A stretch of 31,613 bases of DNA from an uncultured Christensenellaceae bacterium (lineage in GTDB: Bacteria; Bacillota; Clostridia; Christensenellales; Borkfalkiaceae), in NCBI GenBank assembly GCA_910587625.1, contig CAJUMW010000020.1, positions 1 to 31,613 on the forward strand. The letters run 5' to 3'. The translations under genes and the position numbers were made by a program. This document shows positions 30,595 to 31,613 of the stretch, piece after piece. Under the pieces are notes generated by a model. The model saw only the letters and a program-made list of their open reading frames with translations, ran no database searches and was not told where the DNA came from. How positions within the stretch are numbered: the first letter of the stretch is position 1; the number at the start of each line of letters is the position of its first letter.

Positions 30595-31613
30595 TTATAC
30601 AACTTTGAAATATCCCTTTTTGGGTTTATGCGCGGCAAAAATTCTGTACCTGAACACATAAATTAATATTGCCGCCACTATAACCAATATAACTGCCGCC
30701 ACAATACCGATTGTTACGGGAGATATGTCAACTATATCGAGGCACCTTACATTTATCCACATTTGATTAATTTGAGCGAGTCTATCGCCGAAATCAAGCA
30801 TTACTACGCTTCTGTCAATTACGTTTTGCGGCGGATACTGCGTAAACAGTTGTCTGCCGCGATTGATAACCGTGCGTTCCTCGTCGTCAAATTCAAACTC
30901 GCTTGCGTTTGCGGTTATCGTTGCGCCGTCCCCGAAAAAGTAACTTAAATCATATTCGAAGGTATCTTCCGCATCCTCTTCAGCGCCGTAGTTATAATCC
31001 ATATATTTCAAAACGGTACCCCCCGCAATCGAGGAAGTATAACCTATATAGTACATATTTCTCACCGCGTTATCCGGACGGGAAACAAAATTTACAAAAG
31101 CTTCCGCCGCCGTGTGGCGCTGTTCGCTCCACTCCACACCGTTTTTAAGCTTAATCCAGCCGTCAAACCAGATGTCCGTGCATTCCTCGGGTACAGAATA
31201 CCAAAGCTCGGTTGCATTTTCTTCGTCGCTTTCCGACTCGTCCATAATGTATACGGCGTCACCCGACCATTGCTCGTTGGCTATAACCTTGCCGGTTACC
31301 ATATCCGCCTTGCCGCTATCTGTTTCAAAGGAATATACGTTTTCCTTTATTTCCTTTAAAATGTCCTCCGCTTTTGCGATAGTTTGACTGTCGGTGGCGT
31401 TCATAAGCAAACTTAGCTCTTCAAGGCTTACGTCATTTTGCAAAATATACTCGCTGTTGAGCATTCCGAGTGCGGCAAAATACGCGTCGCGTACGTTATC
31501 TTTTATTGTAACCTGCTTTTTGTAGTCGGGATTTGCAAGCATATTCCAGCTTTTTACGTCGTCGGCGTTTACAAGGCTATCGGGGTTATATACAAGCCCG
31601 AGCGTACCCCACA
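30595..31613 (-). CDS. Spermidine/putrescine-type ABC transporter substrate-binding protein (PotD-like), 5' end outside the window
   Basis: The reading frame is open to the window edge, so the true start is outside; an internal Met at 31542 is not the start because the upstream codons already read WGTLGLVYNPDSL and ADDVKSWNML, typical PotD sequence. Further PotD features are YKKQVTIKDNVRDAYFAALGML, AAEAFVNFVSRPDNAVRNMYYIGY and TSS. This is an extracytoplasmic polyamine-type binding protein. Unusually, it ends in a membrane segment (around IGIVAAVILVIVAAILIYVF) and a basic tail FRYRIFAAHKPKKG, so it is anchored at its C-terminus. The missing N-terminus could be a fused PotC permease or a signal peptide. 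It is convergent with nifJ. Confidence 0.85.
   Translation of the reverse strand, partial: WGTLGLVYNPDSLVNADDVKSWNMLANPDYKKQVTIKDNVRDAYFAALGMLNSEYILQNDVSLEELSLLMNATDSQTIAKAEDILKEIKENVYSFETDSGKADMVTGKVIANEQWSGDAVYIMDESESDEENATELWYSVPEECTDIWFDGWIKLKNGVEWSEQRHTAAEAFVNFVSRPDNAVRNMYYIGYTSSIAGGTVLKYMDYNYGAEEDAEDTFEYDLSYFFGDGATITANASEFEFDDEERTVINRGRQLFTQYPPQNVIDRSVVMLDFGDRLAQINQMWINVRCLDIVDISPVTIGIVAAVILVIVAAILIYVFRYRIFAAHKPKKGYFKVV

Overview
The window looks like a chromosomal segment of an anaerobic member of the Clostridia (Firmicutes/Bacillota). The evidence is the gene order dgt-dnaG-rpoD-trmK-nif3-zinc-ribbon gene, a one-polypeptide pyruvate:ferredoxin oxidoreductase, an ECF transporter core joined to truA, a CdaA-type c-di-AMP cyclase, and many sigma-A style promoters spaced 17 bp. 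A finer placement, for example an uncultured gut lineage near Christensenellales, is only a guess. No phage, plasmid or CRISPR signature is present.

Layout. Bases 1-395 carry two RNA genes on the minus strand: a 6S-like RNA (395 to about 218) and tRNA-Glu(CTC) (134 to 60), each with its own promoter. Divergent from them is an archaeal-type, probably non-discriminating aspartyl-tRNA synthetase (544-1875, +). It ends in a terminator that faces an unassigned small RNA (about 2012 to 1921, -). From 17345 down to 2085 there is one long minus-strand run: cdaA, a 35-residue CdaR-like membrane peptide, a DUF1015 gene, lysC, a degenerate ComEC-type beta-lactamase-fold gene, aroC, aroB, aroE, aroQ, aroK, an SDR reductase, dgt, dnaG, rpoD, trmK, nif3 and a zinc-ribbon coiled-coil gene. 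Most neighbours overlap or sit within 20 bp. Upstream of it are mnmE-lysR-plsC-holA (21415 to 17427), a Q/N-tailed membrane protein (22396 to 21539), and ecfA(fused)-ecfT-truA (25917 to 22483).

From 26051 the plus strand carries nifJ behind a perfect-consensus promoter. Between nifJ and a convergent, edge-truncated PotD-like gene lies an 863-bp unit. It is bounded by 21-bp perfect inverted repeats and holds one orphan 146-residue gene with its own promoter and terminator.

How the parts relate. The long run mixes second-messenger synthesis (c-di-AMP), entry to the aspartate family (LysC), five shikimate enzymes (AroB, Q, E, K, C; DAHP synthase and AroA are not here) and the replication/transcription/tRNA-modification block. 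The most unusual items are the CdaR-like microprotein, the MBL-fold protein that has lost its metal ligands, the unassigned small RNA, the inverted-repeat cassette, and the fusion of the two ECF ATPases into one chain. Functions are assigned from motif recognition only; no database search was run.
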